Origin: Rosellinia necatrix
Taxonomy: Eukaryota > Ascomycota > Sordariomycetes > Xylariales > Xylariaceae
Length of the DNA stretch: 64,000 nt
NCBI GenBank assembly: GCA_021209875.1
Contig: JAGYVD010000003.1
Coordinates: 1,860,001-1,924,000, forward strand
Direction of reading: 5' to 3'
Shown here: positions 1 through 9,766 of the stretch, one piece after another
How positions within the stretch are numbered: the first letter of the stretch is position 1
How the letters are laid out: each line of letters opens with the position of its first letter
Translations under genes and position numbers: made by a program
The notes under the pieces: model-generated
Told to the model about the DNA's origin: nothing
The model's input: only the letters and a program-made list of their open reading frames with translations
Database searches by the model: none

Positions 1-445
1 TGACTACACTACCTGGTATAAGAGGTATAAGAGAATACTTCCAAGTATCTCTGAGACGTACCTATAGTGATCAACGCAGCGATCAACGCAGCGACCCTGA
101 CCCCGCCATTAGGGACGTTAGCGGGGCAGAGCTCTGAAAGGCCCCAGTAAATTTTTATTTCAAAACTTCACCGCTTTCAGACGCTTCGTGTGCCCATGCC
201 AGACAGAACCCAAAACCCAATAAAGAATCTCAAACACTGCATTGGACCACCACGCCCTCACCACTCACTACTCACCACGATCCACACCCTCGCCACGCCC
301 TCGAGATCTTCACCCCGTACAACAGACCCAACAACCATTCCGGCTTTCGCTATAATTGGCCACCACAACCACCGCGTACCCCTACGCAGAAAGCTCATCG
401 CCGCGCTCCCGAACTCCCCCTTCCCCCCTCCGGACGACGCGAACA

Positions 446-1028
446 ATGGCGACCGGCGACGCGCAGCTCTTCGAGGATGTCTTCGCCCTCACGATGTACA
501 ACCAGTCCAAGTACGACCGCGTGGCGCGCATCGGGGGCCGGTCGTTAGACAACATGACGGAGATGGAACTGGATGTCAACATCGAGCTGTTCCCCTGCAC
601 CTCTGGCGAGAATCTACAGATCGTTCTCGCCGCGACGCTCGCGCTCGACGGCAACCGGGAGAACGAGGAGAGGGGATGGCGCGACACGCGCGGCGAGTCC
701 ACGCTGGCCGACATGTTCGACTACGTGTGCTACGGCAAGGTCTACAAGTTCGAAGACGGGTCTGAGGGGTCCCTGTGAGTTCAACACCCCTTCCTCTCGT
801 CCGTTGTAGTACCGCGGCAACGTCGGCGGCGGCGGCGCCGTCGGTAGTGCGGGGACCCCGGGAGTTATATTCGAGTTGACCCCTCGAGGAACTTGGAAAG
901 CTAATGAGAGCTGGATTAGCCGCGCATACATATCCTTCGGCGGTTTACTGATGAAGATCGAAGGCCCTTACGCGAAGATGACCCCCCTCCGCGTTGAGAG
1001 CACATATCTGCTCGTCAAGAGAGCATAA
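446..1028 (+). CDS. RPB8: RNA polymerases I, II and III shared subunit RPABC3 (Rpb8)
   Basis: Small subunit common to all three nuclear RNA polymerases. Two exons, 446-774 and 920-1028, with a 145-nt intron (donor GTGAGT, acceptor ATTAG), give 145 residues, the usual Rpb8 length. Seen in the sequence: an N-terminal stretch of the type AQLFEDVF, then SKYDRVARI, a conserved LDGNRENEERGWRD block, FDYVCYGKVYKFE just before the intron, and after it AYISFGGLLM and EGPYAKMTPLRVE to a YLLVK end. These are the family's diagnostic blocks. The start at 446 is chosen because upstream in-frame Met codons would add a non-conserved extension, and its context (GCGAACAATGG) is good. The gene is convergent with the Nudix gene downstream. 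Identification is very secure; the exon 2 acceptor is inferred. Confidence 0.95.
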
Positions 1029-1378
1029 ATATCGTCGCTACCGGCTGCCGCGAAGCCAAGCGAATTTGCGGATACACCATAATTAAAAGCTATTGGGAGG
1101 GAAGCTGGGAATCAAATAACTAATCACGATGTCGAGGAGAGTCGCGGGTAGGCTATACTGGAAAAGGATTCCGGATGTGCCGTTATTGCGCTAAGTTCAC
1201 ATTCAGTCGTTAACCCGAACCCAGACCCAGACCCAGGGGCTCTCTTTTTCTCTCTCCAGCATTAAATCGCAATCACACTGCAAAACCTCAATCATAAATG
1301 TACATACATAACAACCAAGGGGAGGCCCCACCACTCAGATGAGAAGAGAGCCGAGATAGAATATGATGTTAAAGCCAT
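1029..1378. other. Intergenic, convergent 3' ends
   Basis: Separates the 3' ends of RPB8 (+) and the Nudix gene (-). It should hold both 3' UTRs and polyadenylation sites. AT-rich stretches near 1075-1095 and 1290-1310 fit this, but I see no distinct element. Confidence 0.5.
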
Positions 1379-2347
1379 TTACGAGGCAAAAGTGCTCGCC
1401 GTCGTCCCCGCCGCCGCGGTGGTCGTCGTCTCCAAGGAAGCCGTATAAGGCTGGTGGGGGCCGGGGAAGGGCAGTTTCCGGTGCAGGCGCTGTAGGATCT
1501 CGGCGTAGTCGTCGGGCTCGCTGTCGGGGGTGATGATGCCGTGGCGGACGAAGAAGTCGACGAGGACGAGGGCGCAGTTGGGCTTGAAGCGGCCGCGGGC
1601 GAGGGCGGCGCGCACCTCGGGGACGGACCAGAGGTGGAACTCGGCGACCTCGCCGTCCTTGGGCACGGGCGTCGCCGCCGCCGGCAGCTCCAGGTCGTAC
1701 ACCCACTGCGTCTCCGGGTAGATCTGGCCGGCCTCGCCGCCGGCGCGCTCGTCGGTGACGTAGACGTACGTGACCATGCCGGCGAACCGCGCCCGCGCGC
1801 GCACGAGCTCCGCCGGCAGCGACGCCTCCTCGTCCGCCTCGCGCACCGCGCACTCGAGCGGGTCCTCGCCCGTCATCAGACCCCCGGCCACCGTGTTGTC
1901 GAGCATGCCCGGGTACGTGGACTTGTCCGGGGCGCGCCGCGGCACCCAGATCCGCATCCCGTGGGGCGCCGCGCCGTCCCGCACGTACCCCATCATGTGC
2001 ACCCCGTACCGCATCACGCCGAGCATGCCCGTGCCGCTGCGCTCGGCGCTGTACAGCACCTCCCCGTCCGACACGTACACCGACCACCCCTCCTCGCGCC
2101 AGCCCCGCAGCACCGCGAACGTGCCCCGCGCCCGCCAGTGCCGCATCACCGCGTCCACCGCCGCCGTCCGCTCCGCCTCCGTCGCCCCCTCGAACGCCCG
2201 CACCGTCCGCGCCCCCCGGTCCACAACCACCGCCCCGCGGATCGCCTCGGGCACCGCGAGCAGCTCGTCCACCGTCGCCGAGAGCATGTAGCCCAGCACC
2301 GGCCCGTCGTTGCTCTGCCACACTAGCTTGTAGAGCGTCTTGGCCAT
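1379..2347 (-). CDS. Nudix hydrolase with N-terminal DUF4743 (thiamine-pyrophosphokinase-related)
   Basis: Uninterrupted 322-residue protein. The first ~130 residues resemble the DUF4743 region found in front of Nudix domains in the yeast YJR142W / fission yeast Tnr3 N-terminal family. The Nudix box follows at about residues 155-177 (G-x5-E-x7-RE-x2-EE), with the closing small residue Ser instead of the canonical Gly. Members of this family hydrolyse damaged oxo/oxy forms of thiamine diphosphate; that substrate is inferred here from family only. Unlike Tnr3 there is no fused thiamine pyrophosphokinase domain. Base composition is extremely GC-rich with Ala/Arg/Gly-rich wobble use, so frames on both strands are falsely open. 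The C-terminal tail is Thr/Ala-rich low complexity. Start at 2347 is the first Met of the conserved frame. No intron is needed. Confidence 0.88.
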   Translation of the reverse strand: MAKTLYKLVWQSNDGPVLGYMLSATVDELLAVPEAIRGAVVVDRGARTVRAFEGATEAERTAAVDAVMRHWRARGTFAVLRGWREEGWSVYVSDGEVLYSAERSGTGMLGVMRYGVHMMGYVRDGAAPHGMRIWVPRRAPDKSTYPGMLDNTVAGGLMTGEDPLECAVREADEEASLPAELVRARARFAGMVTYVYVTDERAGGEAGQIYPETQWVYDLELPAAATPVPKDGEVAEFHLWSVPEVRAALARGRFKPNCALVLVDFFVRHGIITPDSEPDDYAEILQRLHRKLPFPGPHQPYTASLETTTTAAAGTTASTFAS

Positions 2348-2417
2348 CGCTTGGTAGGCCTCCGGCTCTTTATCTTCATAGGGGAAGCTGGTATTTGTCT
2401 GTTAGTTTATGTGTGTT

Positions 2418-2420
<3 letters not shown>

Positions 2421-2455
<35 letters not shown>
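2421..2455. repeat. (TG)n microsatellite
   Basis: About 17 uninterrupted TG dinucleotides in the 5' flank of the Nudix gene, roughly 75 nt upstream of its start codon and so probably inside its leader or promoter. Confidence 0.95.
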
Positions 2456-2456
<1 letters not shown>

Positions 2457-2532
2457 TTCTTTATTCAAGGTGCTCTGAGATCTCGGGAATGGGTAGTGTA
2501 TATATCGCATGCGTGCACGGTAGACCTATAAC

Positions 2533-2976
2533 TTACGCGTCGGCCTCTTTCATTATGTCGAGGTAGCTCATGTTCTTCTCCATTGTGTCCGCCTGTCCGT
2601 CAAGGGATGCTTCTGCCATTCTGGATTGGTCTTGTTGTCGATATCGCCGTAGTAGCTTATGAATATTGGATACCCCAGTCGTGGTATTTTCGTGGCTGAG
2701 AGGTTGCCGTACAGTGGGATCCGGTGACGTGGAAAATGATGGCTTGCCTGTCCCGGTGGGTGAAACAAACGAAATTCTGTTGCAAGTTCGTTTGACGAGG
2801 TGTGACGTTCCACGATCACGGATGAGATGACCGATATTGCAAAATTTAAAACCACGAGAAGGCTGTTTCAATAATCGTTTGGGGAAGTGTAACCAAAGGC
2901 CCCAGAGTGATGTGGCGGTAGTCAATGCTGGGTTGCTTCGTGAGATCAGCGCTCCATGCAGATTCGTCAATGACAT
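2533..2976 (-). CDS. Hypothetical protein, 147 residues
   Basis: Single open frame starting at a true ATG. I do not recognise it. The first ~50 residues are basic, hydrophobic and Ser/Thr-rich with almost no acidic residue, which could be a mitochondrial presequence. The last ~40 residues are strongly helical and charged (RRYRQQDQSRM... to a KEADA end) and could form a short coiled coil. The middle is Thr/Ser/Pro-rich. Codon use is ordinary, unlike the GC-rich neighbour. The competing frames here are shorter. It could be a genuine small gene, a terminal exon of a larger degraded one, or chance; a missed 5' exon is possible. Confidence 0.35.
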   Translation of the reverse strand: MSLTNLHGALISRSNPALTTATSLWGLWLHFPKRLLKQPSRGFKFCNIGHLIRDRGTSHLVKRTCNRISFVSPTGTGKPSFSTSPDPTVRQPLSHENTTTGVSNIHKLLRRYRQQDQSRMAEASLDGQADTMEKNMSYLDIMKEADA

Positions 2977-3650
2977 GGATTAGCTATCGCTGTTGCGCAG
3001 TCTACTTTTAACTTACATAAGTCGCCAAATTAAGAGATTCCCTTAAACCCCTCCAAGCCCCAAACAAGGCCAAAAAAAGAGGCTAAAAAATTGTCAAGGC
3101 AAGTCTTGCCGGACGGCAGCTAATCAATTGATGGACCCAAGGGAGTGTAAGCGCTATGCGGGGAACATCCGACATTCCACTTTACCTGTTTTCCCCGGGC
3201 GGCTGGTTGACTGCCCCTCCAGGTCCAAGCAAGCCAAAGTGACGCGTGAAAGGCCGAAGTGCCTCGACCTTGTCTAAAATACCGACGAGTGTAAACAAAG
3301 AAATCCAGCATCAACAACGGTAATGTTTTCATTTCTTTGACTATCCACTGGTATTTATTTGTACCCCTTCTCGCCCCTCGCAGCAAACCTAGTTCAAGCG
3401 CAGCCATAGAGCCAAGCAATTAGGCGCAAAAGCTCGATTCCACTGCACGCAGTCAACGCAACCAAACCTAATACAAACCGCCGAACCAAACCAAGACACC
3501 AAGAACCGAGAACCAAGACCACTATCATCATCCCCCCCCCCCCTTTCCTCTCAACAAAGGGCCTATATAACCCAACCCTTAAAAAAAAAAAATAGACACG
3601 AGAACCCCCCACTCCCCTCCCCCCCTATCTCGACAGCGAAAGCGATCAAC
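2977..3650. other. Intergenic: 5' flank of the Hikeshi gene
   Basis: Holds the promoter and leader of the downstream gene. There are CT-rich tracts, a run of 12 C at about 3531-3542 and a run of A at about 3581-3591 just before the start codon. No convincing additional gene. Confidence 0.5.
3564..3570 (+). promoter_or_regulatory. TATA-like box upstream of the Hikeshi/OPI10 gene
   Basis: TATATAA lies 81-87 nt upstream of the ATG at 3651, in a C-rich context. Position and sequence fit a TATA element; use as a promoter is inferred. Confidence 0.45.
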
Positions 3651-4376
3651 ATGACCACGCAACCCCTCTTCGGCCTGGTCCCAGCCGGCCAACCACTGAT
3701 AACGGCGCCGACGGCGCAGCCGAGCGCGACGTCCTTCCTGTACCTGATCCCGGCGACGGCGACCGGCGGCGGTGGGGGCGGCGGGGGCCCGCGACGGCCG
3801 TTCGCGCACCTCGCCGTGTTCCTGCTGCCGGACGCGGCTGCGTTCCCGCCCGGCGCGGCGGCGGCGATCTACATGGCGCGGAACCCGTCCGCGCTGGCGC
3901 CCGGGGGACCGGGCGCCGCCGCCGCCGACTTCCGGTTCCTGGGCGGCGTGGGGCCCGGGAAGGAGAGCGCCGTGTTCAAGATTGGCGGCGGCAGCAGCAG
4001 CAGTAGTGGTGGTGGTAGGGGTAGTGGGGTCAAGGAGGAGGAGGAGGAGGAGGGGGGGGAGGGCGTCGTCATCGGCATCAACATCGAGGACGCCGCCGGC
4101 GTCGCGGAGAGGATACAGCAGTTGCAGCAGAGCCAGTCCGCGACGTCGACGGCCCTGGTCCCCGCCGCGGCCACGGCGACGACGGTGTCGACGCAGGTCC
4201 TCGCGCAGCGCATCATCCAGAACGCCTTCAACTTCCTCTCCAGCTTCAGCGGCCAGGTCGGCGGCGCCGGCGGCGCCGTCGAGGTCGTCCCCCTCAAGGC
4301 CTTCCAGGACTGGTGGCGTAAGTTCGAGACCCGGATCAGGAACGACCCCAGCTTCCTCGAGAGGCAGCAGGATTAA
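3651..4376 (+). CDS. OPI10: Hikeshi / OPI10 family protein (DUF775)
   Basis: Intronless, 241 residues. Family role: Hikeshi carries Hsp70 into the nucleus during heat stress in animals; yeast OPI10 is the fungal counterpart. Seen: an N-terminal FGLVPAGQPL, matching the family start (FGxxVAGR), an LAVFLLPDAAAFPPG block, then FRFLGGVGPGKESAVFKI and, after a low-complexity insertion, GINIED. It ends in a C-terminal helical part with FNFLSSFSG and WWRKFETRI. Relative to the ~197-residue human protein it carries poly-Gly (about residues 39-46) and Gly/Ser plus poly-Glu (about 112-137) insertions, encoded by GGC/AGC/GAG microsatellites. Very GC-rich. A TATA-like box sits about 85 nt upstream. Identification is secure. 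Confidence 0.9.
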   Translation: MTTQPLFGLVPAGQPLITAPTAQPSATSFLYLIPATATGGGGGGGGPRRPFAHLAVFLLPDAAAFPPGAAAAIYMARNPSALAPGGPGAAAADFRFLGGVGPGKESAVFKIGGGSSSSSGGGRGSGVKEEEEEEGGEGVVIGINIEDAAGVAERIQQLQQSQSATSTALVPAAATATTVSTQVLAQRIIQNAFNFLSSFSGQVGGAGGAVEVVPLKAFQDWWRKFETRIRNDPSFLERQQD

Positions 4377-5242
4377 ATGGGAGGGAAAAGATAAAAAAAT
4401 AAAAAAAAATAAAATAAAAAAAATAAAAAGAGGATAACAATAAGACGAGAGATTGGGAGGGACATGGGGATTACGCCGTCCCTCTCTATTCATTCCATTC
4501 TTCCCCGATGCTGTCTAGCCTTTTGGATTGCATCGCCTCGTTGGGCTGGGCGAAGAATTATCCTCCCCAGCGTAGTTGCGCAATGGAGCATAGCCCTGTT
4601 GGGCGCTCGCGCAGATAGGGTAGTCTCGTTTACACATCAGCGACGCGGCGGTGGTGTACATTTCATCATCGGGAAACACTTGCGCACAGTCTTTCGACTG
4701 GGGTCCCTATGCGCCTTCCGGCTTCAGATTACCAAGTGTTGAATATCGATACACCTGCGGAAATGGGACGACAAAGAATAATACTTACACTCAATAATCT
4801 AGGTTGTTATGCGGAATTACAGATTACCCCTTATCATCATGGGGGGCGTTAGGAATTTCTTTTACCATTGTCCCAAGGTTAATGATCGGACTTCTGCGAA
4901 GCCTAGACTTTTAGATATAAGAAAATGAGGACTTTGGGACCGGATACACATATATGTATTATCTCAGTAATGGTGCTAAAAATACGCTCAGGATCGTGTT
5001 ATTGATAGCAGGAAGCGAAATTAAAAAGCTAATAATGCAAGTTTTTCCTAGACGCCGAATCGTATAGTCCGCATAGGTATTCTTCTAATCATGCCCAACT
5101 CCGATCCACGTGACGCCTATGATGCCGTCAAACCACCAGCCAATGCCATCCACCGGCTCAATATACAGTTCCTGAAATGAGAATAAACGGACAGCACTTG
5201 GCTTACGAATAGATACAGAAGAAGAATTGCCCATCGCCACCA
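4377..5242. other. Intergenic between Hikeshi and YND1
   Basis: Begins with an A-rich tract (4390-4432) likely within the Hikeshi 3' UTR. The rest is AT-rich and stop-rich. It ends at the 3' end of the minus-strand apyrase gene. A 92-codon plus-strand frame at 4464 shows no recognisable protein character. Confidence 0.5.
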
Positions 5243-7379
5243 TTATCCTTCCGCGAGTGGACCTAACTGCGGACTTTTCAATCTTGTAGGACTGCCTGCT
5301 CGGCTCCTCCGGCCCGCATGGAGCATATGAGGCACTAATCTCTCGCGACTTTCCGTCCGAACGACGAGGCCACTCCTGTCGATGGCGTTCATCGGCACGG
5401 CCTTCTTCAGATCGTCGAATGAATCAATATTTAGCTTGGGCGTGGCGAGCCCCGAGGTCCGACCAAAACGAGTTCCCGTGCTACCTTCGGAGTGGTCGTC
5501 ATCAGATGAAGTGTCCCCTAGCTCGAATTGGTCTGTATCGCCTTCTTCCATCACCCTCTCGTAATGGTGAGCTCTTGGGCCGAAGATCTTGCTCCTCAGT
5601 GCCGAAAGCCCGCCTCCTCCTTTTCGAGGACTTCCGGATCGACGAGGGCGGCGGAGTACATGGTTAATCCGACTATACATTCGCATTCGGCGGTCCCTTT
5701 TCCTGAAGATGAACACCGCGGCGATGATAATTATGATGAGGATGAAGAAACCCGAGGTTGATTTGGATTTGGCATGGTCGATGAGGTCCTCTGCCGTGTC
5801 AGACCAGCCATCTTCGTGATTATCTGTCGAGCTCTGGTTGTAGGTTGAACCCGCATATTGAAAGTCTAGAGGAATTCCCTTTGTATTGCTCCCAAATCCA
5901 ACCGGCAAGAGGTAGTCGTCTTGGGGTGGTATCTGACCTGCCGCGTAGAGCACCATCTTTCCTAGAGTCCAGCTAATCTCCATGTCATCCACCTCCTCAG
6001 CGGCCTGGAAAGGATGCAAGAAGCCTTTCTCTTTAGCGGCCTCGCCAATTGCTTTTGTGACATTGACGCCTGGCACGGGAGCGTCCTCGATTCCAACTCT
6101 TGGTACGCCGATGCCCTCATGGAGGACATTGATTAACCAGGAAGCCTTGAAGCAGGCTTCTTGTGCTTCTTTGAACGGGTCGGATTTCCTCGCATTGATG
6201 GTTGATTTGATTTCCCCCCACGGTTGGCCACAAAAATCCATGACTTTCTTTTGGTATGTATTGAAATCATATGCTTGATCGTCTTCGTCCGTTGAGAAGA
6301 CGCCGTGCGTTGAATGCCAATACTCTGAAACACCCACAAAATGATTGATGTCGAAATCAATTGGTGGCACATGCTGGCCATTAAATAAGCAGGGTTCGTC
6401 TTTGCACGGCATCTCCTTGCCGAGTAGAGGCTTCGTCGTCCGCATGCACTCGTCGAATTCACCGGTGCCAACTAGCTGGAGCTTCTTAGACGCCCCTTCG
6501 ATAATATCGCCTATCTCAGTAGTGCGTAGCCCTCTGGGTAGGCAAGGGTCGGGCACTTCGTGTTCACCGTCAATGAGAATGTTATCGACCAACTGTTTTA
6601 CATACCGCGCCCGGGCTTGGTTGACACCAAACCCGAGCCAGGTAGAGGAGAAGACCTTGTATTCGAGGGGCGCCCCATCCAGTGTCCGCAGCCGTACTAG
6701 TTTCAGATCGTTCCCGTGCTCTTTGGCAACGGTAGCGTTTGGTGCGAAAGCGATCTGTGCTGAGGCGCCACCCATGTCGAGAAAACCATAGGTGTGGTGA
6801 CCCTTTCCATGCGCATGGTTCTGTGCGCTGTCGAAGCCACCCAACAGGTAATTGGCCGCTATCCATCCATACAAACCCTCCGTCTCGCCGGGGATGACCT
6901 GTATGTTGGTGTTACAGTCCGGGAGGGAGAACTGGCTCTCTTGACGGAAGTAAGTGCATATCTCGGATAACAGAGAGCGCTGCTGATCCTTGGGCAATAG
7001 CCGTACACCGGCGGTGGCCATTAAATAGATCGGGGTATCGGCGTGCCTGTCATGGGGGATCTTCTTCTTGGCCTTCTTGATTAATGATTCGAGGTGCTCG
7101 GGACCAATATCTTCTGGATGATCACCCCAGGTTGAGACGCCGGGACGGATCTTATCGGTGTAGTAATTTTCCAAACTAGGCAACGTATTCAATTCTTCAA
7201 TGGACGCGTGCTTTATTACTTTGTGGGGATCTAGCCACCGATAGATATGCAGGCGTGTTCCAGAGGACCCGGCATCGAGAATGACCCCATAACGCCCTAG
7301 CCGTCGAAGACCTCGGTCAGTGGATACGCAACGACGACGAATGGTGATACGGAGATAACCACTCACATTTCTTCCCCAT
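5243..7379 (-). CDS. YND1: Golgi apyrase, GDA1/CD39 nucleoside phosphatase (Ynd1-like)
   Basis: Hydrolyses nucleoside di- and triphosphates in the Golgi lumen, supporting nucleotide-sugar exchange for glycosylation. Two exons: a 13-nt first exon (7379-7367, MGKK plus one base) and 7296-5243, joined over a 70-nt intron (GTGAGT...CTAG). The 688-residue product then opens MGKKWRYGVILDAGSSGTR, exactly the family's usual start. Apyrase conserved regions: LDAGSSGTR (11-19), MATAGVRLL, GETEGLYGWIAANYLLGG, FLDMGGASAQIAF. One membrane segment at about 519-535, followed by a basic stop-transfer KRDRR and a 153-residue cytosolic tail with an acidic cluster. This matches Ynd1, anchored near its C-terminus, rather than type II Gda1. 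Without splicing the frame runs on into a spurious 42-residue N-terminus. Confidence 0.93.
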
Positions 7380-7556
7380 CGCAGGCAACTATGAGATGAG
7401 GAGCGATACGGAATATGTTCGCCACGCCAGGGCAATAGGCGTAGTCAGAATACCGTGAGATAGGGTGCGATGGGTGCAATGAGTGCGGTTTGACCTTGGG
7501 TGATGGAATTTAGCGAGTGATCAAGCCGCAGACATGCTTCACTCAGTCAGTCGGCC

Positions 7557-7597
7557 GGTCGGTCGGTCGGTCGGTCGGTCTGCGGTCGGTCGGTCGG
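7557..7597. repeat. (GGTC)n tetranucleotide repeat
   Basis: Six perfect GGTC units, a 3-nt interruption, then about three more. It lies about 180 nt upstream of the YND1 start codon, in its promoter. Confidence 0.95.
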
Positions 7598-9635
7598 GTT
7601 TCGCGTGCGATGTTTTCTTCTTCTTCGATTTCCGATGACGACCTACGTGTACGTCTTCCCGGTGCGAGGTATTGGCACAGTGAGGCGCAATGGCGGGTGT
7701 GCGTAGTAGGTAGGAAGGGCGATCTGAGGCTGATATGTGGCCAAGCGACGGGGTGGGATAGGGATTACGCGTCACGGTCAAAGTATAAATTTTACGGTAA
7801 AAAGGGGTATCTGCGATGGCAAGAAGCGAAGGTCATCAAGGTGAACGAGTGAGGGTGTCCAAATGGATACAAAGACACAAGCAGTTAGATTCGCATGAGG
7901 AAGATGTTGAACAGAACAGTAGGCACTGTAGGAACGAAGGACGGGGTCGAGGGACGGAGAGACGTCGAGGTGGTGGCGTGGCACAAAGTCTCACTGTTGT
8001 TGGCCTGTCGACCCAGCAAAGTGAGCAGTTGCGATGGGCGAGACAGCCAGATTGTTTGGTTTTGGGATGGCCTCAGGTACCCTAGCCAGCGCTAGTCCGT
8101 CTCGGGCAGTGGGGGTCCGTTTTCAGAGGCTTGGGCTCAGCGCGGCAGTACACTAGGCACAGCGCACTACAAGTGATTCAGGCTAGTGGCTAAACTTCTT
8201 TTTTTGGATAATCTTATCGCACCCTGCTTGGCCAATTCTCATTGTGCCCCGATTTAGCTTCATGCCCTCTTACCCTCTTAGGGAAGGGACGTTAGAGATC
8301 TTTATACTGTACGAAACCATACGATACGCAATCAACCAAGGCTATCCCACCAATCACTCAGGCCCGCACCTTATAACTTAGCCTCAACTCTTTGTTATCA
8401 TACCGTTCGGGTGGGACTATTTACACAGTACCGAGGTATATAGATAATAATAAAAATCCCAAAAAGAGACATGGCGCCATCGACTTCGCCCCCTGCGTCA
8501 GTTCGGGACTGAGATACAGTACAAGACCAACCAAACTTGGCATGCGAGCGAGCTTTCCTCCAAACCCATTCATTATGCATTCCACCCACACAACATCAGC
8601 AATGCAGCAGATAACAACAAAACAAGTGTTGTTCCCCAATTGCTCACAGCCATCCAAGAAATCTCTACTGCTGTACAGTAGTGCGCTATAGATGTTATAT
8701 GCCTCGCTAGGCACCCAACATGACAGGCACTTAGGAAATGAGATGACTTTTGTCGTCCATCAAACAATAGATGGGACGCCGTATAGAGCTCGTATACTGG
8801 ACTGGACCAGCAACTTACAACCAGGGCTGTCAGTTGGATGACTCGCCGGTCTACTCGCTAGTCTACTCGCTGGTCTACTCGCTGCCGGTTGACTCGTTGC
8901 CTGGTTTGAGCATGACATCCGTCTTCAGGCTTCCCCTCTTCGATCCTCGTATCTGCGCTCCATGATGTCGCATTACGGGCCGAATCGGCCATATCGCGGG
9001 TCCTAAGAGCGCTGCCGCCATCTAGACTGGGTAGTTCGAAAAATGCCACCACGTCTCGCGCGAACGCCGCTATCGCGATCGAAGCAACGTAACCTACGTA
9101 ATCCCCCCTCTTCTCTCTATGCACTTATCCTTGTAGAACCAGCATCCCTGCAGCGGCGCCTCTTTCTCAAGACTGCCAAGCCTACTTACGTATAGTACTA
9201 GTTATAGCACTATGGTACATAACTGAGTTAGCCTTTTACGTGCGTAGTCGACGTTTGCTTGTTGCTGGTCCCGTCGGCCCTCACCTCCCATTTGCGGACG
9301 AGCTGCCGTATCCGAGCCGGATTGGTCCCCGCGGGGCGGACAGTTGAGTGTTACAGTATCCATGGCAGTCCACGGCGTCGGACAACCACGGGGACTAATC
9401 ACATTGCTTCGGCGTTTCATCGTCAAGCAGGGAATAAATACACCCCCGTTTCGTGTCATCAAGTACAGTAAAAAAACATGGATGTTAGTAGACAATCAGC
9501 GTTTTTCAATTCATCGACACGCACAACGAGCAAACAAATCATCATTCTACGAATATCACAATCAAGGGTTTATTTCATTTCATTGTTTTATTTTGGTGGA
9601 CTACATACATAAGTACATATATGTATACGTAAGAT

Positions 9636-9636
9636 G

Positions 9637-9664
<28 letters not shown>
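9636..9664. repeat. (TACA)n microsatellite
   Basis: About seven tandem TACA units within a wider stretch of alternating ACAT/GTAC sequence, about 100 nt downstream of the amidoligase stop codon. Confidence 0.9.
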
Positions 9665-9670
<6 letters not shown>

Positions 9671-9766
9671 CATATGTACATACTGGGTAAGTGGTTACCA
9701 GTTACTTTTTAGCTTCATCCTCGACAAGGGAGTTTCCCATGGTGGGATAAGCTCGTCATATGCATC

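Larger units (their letters stand above)
7380..9766. other. Intergenic, about 2.4 kb
   Basis: Contains the divergent-side promoter of YND1, with (GGTC)n at 7557-7597, and the 3' flank of the amidoligase gene. Open frames here are short, lack family motifs and overlap one another on both strands. A CTAGTCTACTCG-type repeat (about 8850-8885, roughly three copies) and (CATA)n at 9636-9664 are the only structure seen. Confidence 0.5.

Noticed and set aside
1335..2326. Long open frames on both strands overlapping the Nudix gene
   Set aside because: Produced by extreme GC content; they give Arg/His/Pro-rich or Gly/Ala-rich sequence with no family motifs, unlike the Nudix frame.
2351..2566. 71-codon plus-strand frame across the TG repeat
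   Set aside because: Mostly Cys-Val repeat from (TG)n, antisense to the Nudix leader; no other evidence of coding.
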